Of a stretch of 64,000 nt of DNA, positions 43,990-56,330 are shown piece by piece. The notes under the pieces were generated by a model. It had not been told where the DNA came from. It made no database searches and saw only the letters and a program-made list of their open reading frames with translations. Source of the DNA: Clitoria ternatea (taxonomy: Eukaryota > Streptophyta > Magnoliopsida > Fabales > Fabaceae); contig CM075671.1 in assembly GCA_037962975.1 (NCBI GenBank), forward strand, positions 12,943,001 through 13,007,000, read 5' to 3'. How positions within the stretch are numbered: position 1 is the first letter of the stretch; every line of letters begins with the position of its first letter. The position numbers were made by a program, and so were the translations under genes.

Positions 43990-46520
43990 TTACTCATCAG
44001 GAGCATCAAACAAGTCCAAGTCACTTGCTTGTTGTATTGGTTGACCGGTGAAGTAATGCTTTACTCTCTGTCCATTTACCCTAAATGTACCAGATTTCTC
44101 GCTCCATAGTTCAACAGCTCCAAAGGGAAAGACTTTTGTCACCTTGAATGGTCCCGACCAACGGGATCTCAGTTTACCTGGAAAAAGCTTCAATCTGGAA
44201 TTAAACAGTAAAACCATATCACCTGGATTAAATGTTCTCCGTTGGATGTGACGATCATGCCATTGTTTGGTTTTTTCTTTATAAATTCTGGCATTTTCGT
44301 ATGCATCTAGACGGAGTTCTTCAAGCTCATTTAATTCCAACAATCTTTGTTCACCTGCAGCCTTATGATCAAAGTTAAGAGTTTTAACAGCCCAAAAAGA
44401 TTTATATTCTAGCTCAACAGGTAAATGACAGGGCTTCCCATATACTAGCTTAAAAGGTGTGGTTCCAATGGGAGTTTTGTATGCAGTCCGATACGCCCAT
44501 AAGGAATCATCTAACTTAATAGACCAATCCTTACGTGATGTATTCACCACTTTTTGAAGAATATTTTTAATTTCCCGATTGGATACCTCAACTTGTCCAC
44601 TAGTTTGTGGGTGATAAGGTGTAGCAACCTTATGCTTAACTCCATATTTCTTTAGAAGGGTCTGAAAAGTTTTCTCAATAAAATGAGACCCTCCATCACT
44701 TATAACACATTTTGGGACCCCAAACCTTGGAAATATTATTTTCTTGAAAAGTTTAATAACAGTCTTAGCATCGGAATAGGGTGAAGCAATGGCTTCCACC
44801 CATTTTGACACATAGTCAACTGCCACTAATATGAACTGATTTCCAAAAGAAGAGGGAAAGGGACCCATAAAATCAACACCCCATACATCAAATAATTCAA
44901 CTTCTAAAATGGTATTCAATGGCATTTTTTGTCTCTTACCAATGTTACCTGTTCTTTGGCAAGCATCACAAGTTAGAACATACTTACGTACATCCTTAAA
45001 AATATTTGGCCAATAGAACCCAGCTTGCAATATTTTAGCAGCTGTCTTGGAGGTGCTCATGTGCCCTCCACAGGAAAGAGAATGGCAATGATCCAAGATA
45101 GCATGGACATCATCTTGTGAAACACATCTTTGAATCATACCATCTACACATTGCTTGAAAAGGAGTGGTTCATCCCAATAATAATGCTTGACATCTGCAT
45201 AAAACTTTTTCCTTTACTGAAAGCTAAGATCAGGAGGTAAGATACCACATGCAAGAAAATTTACAAAATCAGCATACCAAGGAACACGTTGGATACTAAG
45301 ATTCAAGAGTTGTTCATCTGGAAAAGATTCATTGATGGAAATATTATCTGTTTCTTCTTTTTCAGATGTCAACCTAGATAGGTGGTCAGCGACCAAGTTC
45401 TCGGTACCCTTCTTGTCCTTAATTTCCAAGTCAAATTCTTGCAATATTAGAATCCACCTAATTAATCTAGGCTTTGCTTCCTTTTTATTCAATAGATACT
45501 TAATGGCAGAGTGGTCAGTGTAAACAGTAACATGTGAACCTACAAAATAAGACCTAAATTTATCAAAAGCAAAGACAATAGCTAACAATTCTTTTTCAGT
45601 TGTGGCATAATTTACCTGAGCATCATCTAGCGTCTGGCTGGCATAATGAATTACATGGAGCTTTTTATCCTTTCTTTGCCCCAACACAGCTCCCACTGCG
45701 TAATCACTTGCATCGCACATCAGCTCAAATGGGAGTTTCCAATCAGGTGGTTGTATGATGGGGGCAAAGATTAGAGCTTGCTTAATCCTGCAAAAAGCTT
45801 CCTTACAAGATGAATCAAAATTGAAAGGCACATCCTTACCCAGAAGAGTTGTAAGAGGCTTTGTGATTTTGGAGAAATCTTTAATGAACCTGCGATAAAA
45901 CCCTGCATGTCCAAGAAAACTCCGAATACCTTTCACATTCGTGGGTGGAGGTAATTTTTCAATTACTTCCACTTTAGCCTTATCAACTTCTATACCTCTC
46001 TCAGACACCAGGTGTCCAAGAACTATGCCTTCTCTTACCATAAAATGGCATTTTTCCTAATTTAGAACCAAATTGGTTTCTTCACAACGCTGCAAGACTT
46101 GGCACAAATTTGTTAAACAATTATCAAAATCCAAACCATGCACTGAAAAATCATCCATAAAGACTTCCATCACATTTTCAATAAGATCAGAAAAAATTGC
46201 TTGCATACACCTTCGAAAAGTCGCAGGTGCATTACATAAACCAAAAGGCATACGTCTGTAAGCATAAGTCCCATAAGGGCAAGTGAAGGTAGTCTTTTCT
46301 TGATTAGATGGATGAATGGGAATTTGATGAAAACCTAAATACCCATCCAAATAACAGAAATAAGAGTGTTTCGCAAGTCTTTCAAGCATCTGATCAATAA
46401 AAGGGAGGGGAAAATGATCTTTTTTCGTGGCGCTATTTAACTTCCTATAATCAATGCACATGCGCCAACCAGAGACAATCCTAGTAGGAATCAAGTTATG
46501 TTTATCATTTTCAATCACAG
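43990..46520 (-). pseudogene. pol: Family B pol: RT, RNase H, integrase
   Basis: Minus strand, one frame with two stops. The RT part (from 46518) has MCIDYRKLNSATKKDHFPLPF, YLDGYLGFHQI, MPFGLCNAPATF and the catalytic FMDD at residues 120-123. A TAG at 46057-46059 replaces the Trp codon in the NWEKCHF motif. RNase H follows (LMCDASDYAVGAVLGQR, TTEKELLAIVFA, TDHSAIKYLL, VADHLSRL). A TAA at 45214-45216 precedes the integrase. The integrase has the HHCC finger (LDHCHSLSCGGHMS, CDACQRTG) and the DDE core: DVWGVDFMGPFP, VISDGGSHF, HPQTSGQVEVSNREIK. The C-terminal part ends at TAA 43990-43992 after VKHYFTGQP. No chromodomain is seen, as expected for Athila. Confidence 0.92.
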
Positions 46521-49193
46521 TTATTCCCCCTTTTTAGGCACCACATGGACAGGACTTACCCATTTACTACTATCAACAGGATATATGACTCCAGCATCAA
46601 GCAATTTCAAAATTTCCTTTTTAACCACTTCTTGCATTTTAGGATTTAATCTCCTAAGTGGTTCTACTGTGGGCCTACTTTCATCTTCTACAGTAATCCT
46701 GTGCATACAAAGAGAAGGGCTAATCCCTTTGATATCATCCATTGTATAACCTATTACCTTTCTATACAACCTAAGTTGTTTCAAAAGTTTTTCAGTTTCA
46801 CATGGATTCAATTCAGCATTAATAATCACAGGATATGTGGAATTAGGACCAAGAAATTCATACCTTAATGAAGCTGGTAAAGGTTTTAATTCCACATTGG
46901 GGCTTACCACTTTGTCACACATGACCTCAGTATCATGTGGGGCCTCAGAGCAATCAGATGTTTCTGTCGGCTCAATCATGAAAATAGTTTCAAGTGGGTC
47001 ATTAGGAAGGGTTGATTCCTTTACCACTTGTTCGACAAAATCCACAGTACAGCAAACATCATTATAAGGTTTTTCTAAAACATTTTTCAAGTTGAAATCA
47101 ACCTTTTGGTCTCCAACAGTTAGAGACAACTTACCATTCTTGACATCAATCATAGCACCTGCAGTTGCTAAAAATGGTTTGCCTAAAATAATAGGAATCA
47201 AAGAATCTTCGTCCATTTCAAGCACAACAAAGTCAGCAGGTATAAAAAATTTTCCTATCTTAATAGGAACATCCTCTAAAATTCCTACAGGATATTTTAC
47301 AGATCTATCAGCCAATTGTAAAGACATCCTAGTAGGTTTTAGTTTACCCAATCCTAACTTTTCAACAACAGATAATGGCATTAAACTCACACTCGCTCCT
47401 AAATCACACAATGCTTTATCTATATTCATGTCACCAATCATGCAAGGAATAGAGAAACTACCTGGATCTTGGAGCTTGGGTGGAAGTTTCTTTTGAATTA
47501 GAGCACTGCACTCTTCAGTAAGTGCAACTGTACCATCTTCCTCTAGTCTTCTTTTGTTGGACAGAATGTCCTTCAGGAACTTTGCATACGTGGGCATTTG
47601 CTGCAAAGCATCTGTAAAAGGAATATTAATATACAATTTCTTTAAAACATCAAGGAACTTACCAAATTGTTTGTCCAACTTTGCTTTAGCTAAGCGCTGA
47701 GGAAATGGAATGGGAGGTTGATATGGCTTAACCTCCTCCTTCTTTTCTTGTGGTTTCTCTTCTTCAATTACTGGATGAGATGAAGATTCATCGACTTTCT
47801 TTTCCTCCTTTGCTGTCTTGTCAACTGGCCCATCGTATTGAGTACCACTCCTAAGAGTGACAGCCATGGTTTGGTTGGATGGTCCAGCCTCTGGTTTTCC
47901 AGGAAATGTTCCTGGTGCTCTTTGAGAATAGGAGGCTTGTTGGCAAATTTGATTTTCTAGTATTTTATTGTGAGTGGCAAGAGAGTCCACTTTTGAAGCC
48001 AAGTTTTTTATTGCATCAGAGAATTCATCATTTTGTTTAAGTTGAGTAGCTACAAATGTCTCCATCAAGGATTCTAGCTTTGATTTTTGTGGAATATAGG
48101 TTCCTTGTTGAGGTTTGTAGTTACTTTGGAATTGAGGTGGCCTATTTTGGAAGCCAGGTGGACCTTGTGGAGGTCTATAGTTACCTTGATAGTTTCCACC
48201 ATAGTTTCCAATAGCGTCCACCTGATGCATTTCTTGTTCTTGATTAGGGGTCATGGCTAAGTTGCAGTTTGTAGCTCCATGTCCTGAAACACCACAAACT
48301 TCACAAACAATATTAGTAGCACCTGTTGACCCTATTTTATCAAGTTTTAATGTTAATGCTTCAACTTTGGTAGAAAGTAGGGAAAGAGCATCAACAGAGT
48401 ACTTACCTGGTGTTTTAGAGGGTAATCCTCTTTCAGAGTTCCACTGGTGAGTGTTTTGAGCTATTTCCTCGATCAGGTTCTCAGCTTCATCAACATTTTT
48501 ACTCATGAAGGCTCCTCCAGCTGCAGCATCTAAAGAGATCTTTTGTGTGGAAGTTAGTCCATTATAGAAAATATGGATTGTCAACCACCTTTCTATCCTA
48601 TGGTGAGGACATTCTCTTAGCAACTCCCTGTATCTTTCCCAGGCTTCACACAAGGATTCATCATCTTTTTGTGAAAAATTGATGATTTGTTTTCTCAGAA
48701 CATCAGTCTTGTTCCTTTGGTACCATTTATTGATAAAAGCACTGGACAATTATTCCCAAGTCGTGATGGATCCTTCAGGAAGAGAGTATAACCACGCCTT
48801 TGCTTTATCTCTTAAGGAGAAAGGGAAAAGTCTTAAGCGAATGGCATCATTGGTGGCTCCGTTCATCTTCAAGGTGTCACAGTATTCAAGAAAGATTTGA
48901 AGGTGAAGATATGGATCTTCGGAGGGTAATCCTCCGAATTGGTTCTGTTGAACCATTGAGAGTAGTGAAAGCTTCAATTCAAAATTGTTAGCCTCCACTG
49001 TGGGTCTAAGGATGCTAGATCCTCTCCCATTAGTGCTTGGAGCGGCAAAATCTCTTAAGGGTCTGTGTTGGTCTGCCATTTGTTTTTCTTTTTGTTCTTT
49101 TTGTTGTTTTTGTTGTTTTCTCAAAGCTCTAAGGGTACGTTCTATCTCAGGGTCAAATCCTAAGTTTAGATCGACATTATGGCTTCGTCGCAT
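46521..49193 (-). pseudogene. gag-pro: Family B gag-protease with RT N terminus
   Basis: The ATG at 49193 opens MRRSHNVDLNLGFDPEIERT. The gag domain contains LRLFPFSLRDKAKAWLYSLP, and a TAA at 48750-48752 follows TTWE. The same frame then runs 742 codons: the gag remainder (CEAWERYRELLRECPHH), a zinc knuckle CEVCGVSGHGATNC (residues 149-162 of this part), a Gln/Pro-rich linker, a Lys/Glu-rich linker, the protease with DLGASVSLMP (Asp at 449) and ILGKPFLATAGAMID, then the RT entry (SKWVSPVHVVPKKG). It ends at 46521 because the C run at 46526-46530 lacks one base, shifting the frame just before the RT core. Confidence 0.93.
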
Positions 49194-49365
49194 AAATAGA
49201 AAATAAATGACAAATAAAACAAATAATTACAAAAATAAAACAGATACACAGAATATAGAACAAAATACAAAATTACAAAGAAAATAAAAATAAAAATAAA
49301 AATAAAAATATTAACAAGTATGATCTAATCTAATTTCAATATTGCCGATATTTGAGGGACAACAG

Positions 49366-49383
49366 TCCCTGGCAACGGCGCCA
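49366..49383 (-). other. Family B primer binding site
   Basis: The minus strand reads TGGCGCCGTTGCCAGGGA, six bases inside the LTR end. This Asp-tRNA type PBS is typical of Athila. Confidence 0.88.
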
Positions 49384-49389
49384 AAAACT

Positions 49390-52300
49390 TGACAGGGCCC
49401 GCAAGCGCACGGGTTATGTCGCGTAATATAAAAGATTATCGTTCTCCACAGGGACTGTGTTCAAAGTACCAGCATACTGAAATTTAATTATCCACACAAT
49501 TAATTTTTAAGGTTTTTATAAAATAAAGCACAAATTAAAGTTGCATAGAATATAAATAAAATAAAATTTACTTGACACTTAAAAAAAAATCAGAGTTGAG
49601 AATATCTTGGGATTTCGGGGGACTAAGACTCTATTTTATGTTTAATGAATTTTAACTTTTCATAAATAAGAATCGAATTAAGTTTTCCAAGGCGAATTTT
49701 CCAAAAGCTAATTAATATATTCCTCTCGGAATCCTATTAATGTACCTAACCTATGGAAAGCGCTGCTTAATCCTAGAAAGGCCCATTATCGTTTTATGAA
49801 AATCCCTTTTATTTCCTCAAAAGAATTTTGATTACTTTCACGGTTTTACCGAGGTCACAAAAAGCATTTCAAAAATCTTAGGTTTAGTTCAAAGCTTTCT
49901 GGTAAAAATAAATCTCTCGATTCTATTTATTACCTAAACTTACTAATATACCCGTAAGTATACAGTTTTATCATTTAGGTTCTTGTTAGGAATTACTAAA
50001 AGCATTAAGCATAATTGAACTAAATGGAAAACAGAAATTTATTTAATTCCAAGTCAAAATAACATTAAAATAAAATATTATCATACCCTCTTTATCCCAA
50101 GATAATTAATTTAGCTACTCATGAAATAATTTAAATTCATGTAAATAATGGAAAAATAAAACATACAAGACATGGTAAAAATAAAGACTTACGGGTTTCT
50201 CCAAAAGCTCAAAATAATTTACCACTTGTATTTCCTTGTTGCAATATTCCTCCACCAATTACAAATTGGAACACTCAATTTCACAATCCTCACAGCTCTT
50301 ACACAAAAATAAAAGAGAGAAAAAAAATAAAAAGAGAAAGAAAATAAAATAGAGAAAGAAAACGAAAGAGAAAGAAAAGAAAAGGAATGAAGCTGATGAA
50401 GAATGGGATGCCCTCTCTGCTTGGATTGCTTCTCCTTTTATAGGCGAAGGGAGGGAGGAAGCCAGCTAAGAAAACGCGTTGCAAGTTGGAAACTTTCGGT
50501 GCATGTGATTTCCAGCTATTCCAGTTGTCTCCAATTTGCTTATTTGTTGTTTCCAATGATTTTCGGCGCATGATTTCAGTGATGAATCGATTCCTCCAGG
50601 GTATTTTTCTATAAAAAACAGCATGTGAATCGATTCATAAAGGTGGGAATCGATTCCCAACATCATGAATCGATTCATGGCATGAGGAATCGATTCATGG
50701 CATAAAAAACAGCCTGGGAATCGATTCATGGCAGGGGGAATCGATTCATACATGTAGGAATCGATTCATGTAGTGAGGAATCGATTCCTCATGCATTTTT
50801 TTGCAATTTTGGGCCATTTTTCACATGTGAATCGATTCATGCAAGGGGGGAATCGATTCATGCTTCAAAAATTCATTCCCTGGCACTTTTATAACGTGTG
50901 AATCGATTCACACCTATTAGTACGGTTCTTGTTACAACCGCACTAATAGATAGCGCACTAATAGCCCATTTTCATGCTTTTGTTGCTCTTTTTTCACCGA
51001 GGCTTGTTCTTCTTGTTTCTTTATCATTTGATGGTTGTTTTTCTCTTGTTATTGACCCTTGGATTATCTTTGTACTTGTTCCTTAATTTTATTAATTTTG
51101 ATTACTTTCACGGTTTTACCGAGGTCACAAAAAGCATTTCAAAAATCTTAGGTTTAGTTCAAAGCTTTCTGGTAAAAATAAATCTCTCGATTCTATTTAT
51201 TACCTAAACTTACTAATATACCCGTAAGTATACAGTTTTATCATTTAGGTTCTTGTTAGGAATTACTAAAAGCATTAAGCATAATTGAACTAAATGGAAA
51301 ACAGAAATTTATATAATTCCAAGTCAAAATAACATTAAAATAAAATATTATCATACCCCCTTTATCCCAAGATAATTAATTTAGCTACTCATGAAATAAT
51401 TTAAATTCATGTAAATAATGGAAAAATAAAACATACAAGACATGGTAAAAATAAAGACTTACGGGTTTCTTCAAAAGCTCAAAATAATTTACCACTTGTA
51501 TTTCCTTGTTGCAATATTCCTCCACCAATTACAAATTGGAACACTCAATTTCACAATCCTCATAGCTCTTACACAAAAATAAAAGAGAGAAAAAGAAAAT
51601 AAAAAGAGAAAAAAAATAAAATAGAGAAAGAAAACGAAAGAGAAAGAAAAGAAAAGGAATGAAGCTGATGAAGAATGGGATGCCCTCTCTGCTTGGATTA
51701 CTTCTCCTTTTATAGGCGAAGGGAGGGAGGAAGCCAGCTAAGAAAACGCGTTGCAAGTTGGAAACTTTCGGTGCATGTGATTTCCAGCTGTTCCAGTTGT
51801 CTCCAATTTGCTTATTTGTTGTTTCCAATGATTTTCGGCGCATGATTTCAGTGATGAATCGATTCCTCCAGGGTATTTTTCTATAAAAAACAGCATGTGA
51901 ATCGATTCATAAAGGTGGGAATCAATTCCCAACATCATGAATCGATTCATGGCATGAGGAATCGATTCATGGCATAAAAAACAGCCTGGGAATCGATTCA
52001 TGGCAGGGGGAATCGATTCATACATGTAGGAATCGATTCATGTAGTGAGGAATCGATTCCTCATGCATTTTTTTGCAATTTTGGGCCATTTTTCACATGT
52101 GAATCGATTCATGCAAGGGGGGAATCGATTCATGCTTCAAAAATTCATTCCCTGGCACTTTTATAACGTGTGAATCGATTCACACCTATTAGTGCGGTTC
52201 TTGTTACAACCGCACTAATAGATAGCGCACTAATAGCCCATTTTTATGCTTTTGTTGCTCTTTTTTCACCGAGGCTTGTTCTTCTTGTTTCTTTATCATT

Positions 52301-52504
52301 TGATGGTTGTTTTTCTCTTGTTATTGACCCTTGGATTATCTTTGTACTTGTTCCTTAATTTTATTAATTTCTGCAAAATAAAATACCCAAGTAGAATATA
52401 GTGGAAAGAAAACGAAAATCACAAAATTTAAGGAAATACAGTGCATAATGATTAAAATCCTAAGAAAACTAAATCTAATTTATAGTGTTTAAAAACACTT
52501 ATCA
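49390..52504 (-). mobile_element. Family B 5' LTR with the same internal duplication
   Basis: 3115 bp. Tandem units run 49825-51094 and 51095-52366, with TATAAAA on the minus strand at 50436-50442 and 51708-51714. Unit-specific bases (TTTCTCC against TTTCTTC; TTAGTACGG against TTAGTGCGG) match the corresponding unit of the other LTR. Confidence 0.93.
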
Positions 52505-52509
52505 ATTAC
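52505..52509 (+). other. Target-site duplication ATTAC, right copy
   Basis: Second copy of the 5-bp duplication; see 39531-39535. Confidence 0.95.
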
Positions 52510-54109
52510 CGAGTATGAGGCATGTTCTCTAGGGATCCAAGTGGCACTAGATGCGAAAGTAAAGTCATTAGAAGTCTACGGGGACTCCGCTTTGGTTATC
52601 CACCAGTTAAAAGGCGAATGGGAAACTAGGGACAACAAGTTAGTTCCCTATCACTCCCATATCAAAGAAATGATCAAAGACTTTGATGAGATCTCATTCC
52701 ACCATGTTCTTCGGGAGGACAATTAGATGGCTGACGCTTTGGCCACTCTTGCTTCAATGTTCAAAATGAGTAACAATTATGATGTGCCTTTCATCGAGAT
52801 AGAGAATCGTTCTGAGCCCGTATACTGCTAAGTGGTTGAAGAAGAATCAGATGGAAAACCTTGGTACCACGACATTAAGAGGTACATTCAGAGTCAAGAA
52901 TATCCCAACGATGCTACGAAGAACGACAAGAGAACCCTACGATGGCTTGCCATTGGTTTCTTCTTGAATGGCGATACACTTTACAAAAGAAACCATGACT
53001 CTGTTCTCCTTCGCTGTGTTGACACCATTGAAGCAAATAAAATCATAAGAGATGTTCACGAAGGATCTTTTAGGACCCACTCTAATGGGCACGCCATGTC
53101 AAGAAAGATCTTGAGGGCCGGTTATTACTTGATGACTATGGAAACATACTGCTTTACCTATGCTCGGAGATGTCATAAGTGCCAAATATATGCTGATCAC
53201 ATTCACGCACCCCCGTCATCTCTGAATGTTTTGTCAGTACCGTGGCCCTTCTCGATGTGGGGCATGGATATCATTGGTCCCATTGAACCAAAGGCTTCGA
53301 ACGGTTATCGTTTCATCTTGGTCGCCATCGATTATTTTACAAAGTGGGTAGAGGCCGCTTCGTACACCAATGTGACAAAGAATGTTATCGTTAAGTTTGT
53401 CAAATGAGAATTGATATGCCGGTACGGATTACCGAGCTAAATCATCACGGACAATGGTACAAATTTGAACAACAAGATGATGAAGGAGCTTTTTGAGAGC
53501 TTTAAAATCTCCCACTATAATTCCTCTCCGTACCGCCCAAAAATGAATGGGGCAGTCGAGGCGGCTAACAAAAATATTAAAAAGATAGTGCAAAAGATGG
53601 TGGTAACCTACAAAGACTGGAATGAAATGCTTCTCTTTGCTCTACACGGGTATCGTACCTCAATCTAAACCTCAACTGGGGCAACCCCTTTTTTTTTGGT
53701 TTATGGCATGGAAGCAGTCCTGCCTTTCGAAGTAGAGATCCCTTCCCTCTGAGTGATCATGGAAGCCAAACTAGTTGAAGCTGAATGGATCCAGGCTCGA
53801 CATGACCAACTAAATCTGATTGATGGCAAAAGACTGACTGCCCTCTGTCATGGTTAGTTGTATCAAAGGCGTATAAAACGAGCATTTAAAAAGAAGGTAC
53901 GACCCTGACAGTTCCAAGAAGGAGACTTGGTGCTCAAAAAGGTTTTGCCGAATCAGAAAGACAGCCGGGGCAAATGGACTCCTAGCTATGAAGGGCCTTA
54001 CGTCGTGAAGAAAGCTTTTTCTGGAGGTGCTCTCATACTCACCAACATGGATGGGGAAGATTTACCGATGCCTATAAACACGAATGCAGTGAAAAGATAT
54101 TACCCGTAA
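52510..54109 (+). pseudogene. pol: Ogre/Tat second RNase H end and integrase
   Basis: It resumes the archaeal-type RNase H (EVYGDSALVIHQLKGEW, ADALATLAS) with a TAG at 52724-52726 and a TAA at 52829-52831. Integrase follows: HHCC finger (HEGSFRTHSNGHAMSRKIL, CHKCQIYAD), core Asp in MWGMDIIGPI, second Asp in IITDNGTNL, Glu in GAVEAANKNIKK. The C-terminal domain (FQEGDLVLKKVLPN, GPYVVKKAF) ends NAVKRYYP at 54109. Stops lie at 53405, 53441, 53666, about 53750, 53852 and 53906. Several can be read as CGA-to-TGA or CAG-to-TAG, and one (PS* for PSK) needs an A-to-T change. Confidence 0.88.
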
Positions 54110-55256
54110 AAAAAAGGGCTCGCTAGGTTGAAAACCTGAAAAGGCAACCTAGGCAAAAGTTAGAGCGATTGGTTGAGCTAAAAACCCGAGAGGGCGGCTC
54201 AGACAAAATCACGGCCTGTAGATTCAACACCGCAACGTCGACTTTTCAAGTCGTAGACGAGGAGGTCAGTCTAGAGCATCGAAGCCATTGTCAAATCACG
54301 TTCTCGGAAGCAAAATCAGAGGATAAACAGGAAATCATGAGAAAAAACCAAAATCTTGTTGCTCTCAGGAAATCGATGGAGGATTCAAAAGGCCTTCCCT
54401 TTCACCCTTACCATCAATTCCTTGCACCTTATCATATCATGTCTTTTGTATTGTTTTCGTCACCTGTACATACCTGATGATCATAAATAAAATGTTTCCT
54501 TCTTTTTACATGTGTTCATGACTAAAATGAATAAACAAGTTTTGCCTTAAGAAAATTTTTGAATTTGAAAAATGACAAAAACGCAAAGTTTTGGGGAACG
54601 AAGTGTACACTATTGCAGGACCTTACCTCATATAAGCACAACCAACTCTGTTAGGCAACCTCAATGAAGTCAGAAGTGACAGTTATTTTGGCCATGAGTT
54701 ACTTCAAAGCCAGTCGCAAAGGGGTGGCCAGGGCCCATGACCCCAAGACGTGTAGTTGCCCAAAACTCTCCCCAGCAGACTCACCATTCATCCCCGAGGG
54801 GAACCCCGACCAAGTTTGCCTCCCTAGGGGAACCACAAAACGGACTCAGCTCCCCTAACTGGAGTACTTCCTAATCAGATTTGGGAAAGTTAGTTATCCT
54901 CAGTAGTGTCACCTTTCTAACAGAACCACCGTGATCAAAGGCTAGCCACGCCTTCTTTCCCCAATAGGAGAACACTCTCCCTAATGGAGTTACCCTCGTT
55001 AAAATGTCCCGAACTGGGGCATCCCCCAAATTTTTTCTCCTCCGGCAGACCTACCATACATTCCCCAACGAACCCCAGTACACCTTTCTCAATCATTAAC
55101 AGACCAAGCAAACCCATGGCATAGTCCTAGTGCACCCCGGGATCATTCTCGTTCACCCAAAGAAGAAGTACCCCAAATCATCAAATACTTTACCCAGTGG
55201 AACCATAAAGGTTACCAGACAGATGATAACCAAATCTTTTCCCAGTGGAACTACAT
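54110..55256 (+). other. Ogre 2 3' UTR, first part
   Basis: Noncoding. From about 54770 it contains diverged relatives of the following array: CCCCGAGGGGAACCCC, CCTAGGGGAACC, and AACTGGGGCATCCCCCA near 55013. An open frame at 54169-54477 has no recognisable domain and starts after the pol stop, so I do not call it a gene. Confidence 0.6.
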
Positions 55257-56330
55257 TCATCAAATCAAGTCAAACTGGGGCATCACCCCAGGTTTATTTT
55301 CTCAGTCAAGGGGCAGTTCCCCGGGATTCCATCAAATCAAGTCAAACTAGGGCATCACCCTAGGTTTATTTTCTTAGTCAAGGGGCAGTTCCCCAGGATT
55401 CCATCAAATCAAGTCAAACTAGGGCATCACCCCAGGTTTATTTTCTCAGTCAAGGGGCAGTTCCCCGGGATTCCATCAAATCAAGTCAAACTGGGGCATC
55501 ACCCCAGGTTTATTTTCTCAGTCAAGGGGCAGTTCCCCAGGATTCCATCAAATCAAGTCAAACTAGGGCATCACCCCAGGTTTATTTTCTCAGTCAAGGG
55601 GCAGTTCCCCAGGATTCCATCAAATCAAGTCAAACTGGGGCATCACCCCAGGTTTATTTTCTCAGTCAAGGGGCAGTTCCCTGGGATTCCATCAAATCAA
55701 GTCAAACTGGGGCATCACCCCAGGTTTATTTTCTCAGTCAAGGGGCAGTTCCCCAGGATTCCATCAAATCAAGTCAAACTGGGGCATCACCACAGGTTTA
55801 TTTTATCAGTCAAGGGGAAGTTCCCCAGGATTCCATCAAATCAAGTCAAACTGGGACATCACCCTAGGTTTATTTTCTCAGTCAAGGGGCAGTTCCCCAC
55901 GATTCCATCAAATCAAGTCAAACTAGGGCATCACCCCAGGTTTATTTTCTCAGTCAAGGGGCAGTTCCCCAGGATTCCATCAAATCAAGTCAAACTGGGG
56001 CATCACCCCAGGTTTATTTTCTCAGTCAAGGGGCAGTTCCCTGGGATTCCATCAAATCAAGTCAAACTGGGGCATCACCCCAGGTTTATTTTCTCAGTCA
56101 AGGGGCAGTTCCCCAGGATTCCATCAAATCAAGTCAAACTGGGGCATCACCACAGGTTTATTTTATCAGTCAAGGGGAAGTTCCCCAGGATTCCATCAAA
56201 TCAAGTCAAACTGGGACATCACCCCAGGTTTATTTTCTCAGTCAAGGGGCAGTTCCCCACGATTCCATCAAATCAAGTCAAACTGGGGCATCACCCTAAG
56301 TTTATTTTCTCAGTCAAGGGGCAATTCCGC
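55257..56330 (+). repeat. 72-bp satellite-like tandem array in Ogre 3' UTR
   Basis: About 15 units of 72 bp. Each unit has CATCAAATCAAGTCAAACT, a hairpin CTGGGG-CATCA-CCCCAG and a hairpin GGGG-CAGTT-CCCC. 72 is divisible by 3, so the array forms a 365-codon open frame, which I read as an artefact. Variant units (CACCACAGG with TTTTATCAG and GGGGAAG) recur 360 bp apart, showing a five-unit higher-order repeat. Tandem repeats in the Ogre 3' UTR are known to seed plant satellites. Confidence 0.9.

Larger units (their letters stand above)
39536..52504 (-). mobile_element. Full-length Athila-lineage element (family B)
   Basis: A 12,969-bp Ty3/gypsy element in minus orientation, flanked by the 5-bp duplication ATTAC. 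LTRs are 3117 and 3115 bp, over 99% alike by eye. Order on the minus strand: 5' LTR (52504-49390), PBS, gag, protease, RT, RNase H, integrase, a 1.3-kb untranslated tail without an env-like frame, PPT and 3' LTR. It sits inside the second RNase H of Ogre 2. Four lesions (three stops, one frameshift) disable the polyprotein. It is the youngest and most complete element here apart from the copia. Confidence 0.95.

Noticed and set aside
54169..54477. 102-aa frame after the Ogre integrase as a possible env-like gene
   Set aside because: No signal peptide or membrane segment typical of env, and it lies in 3' UTR with repeats. Evidence insufficient.
55257..56330. Regular repeats considered as a CRISPR array
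   Set aside because: Units are contiguous with no unique spacers, and the context is a plant retrotransposon.
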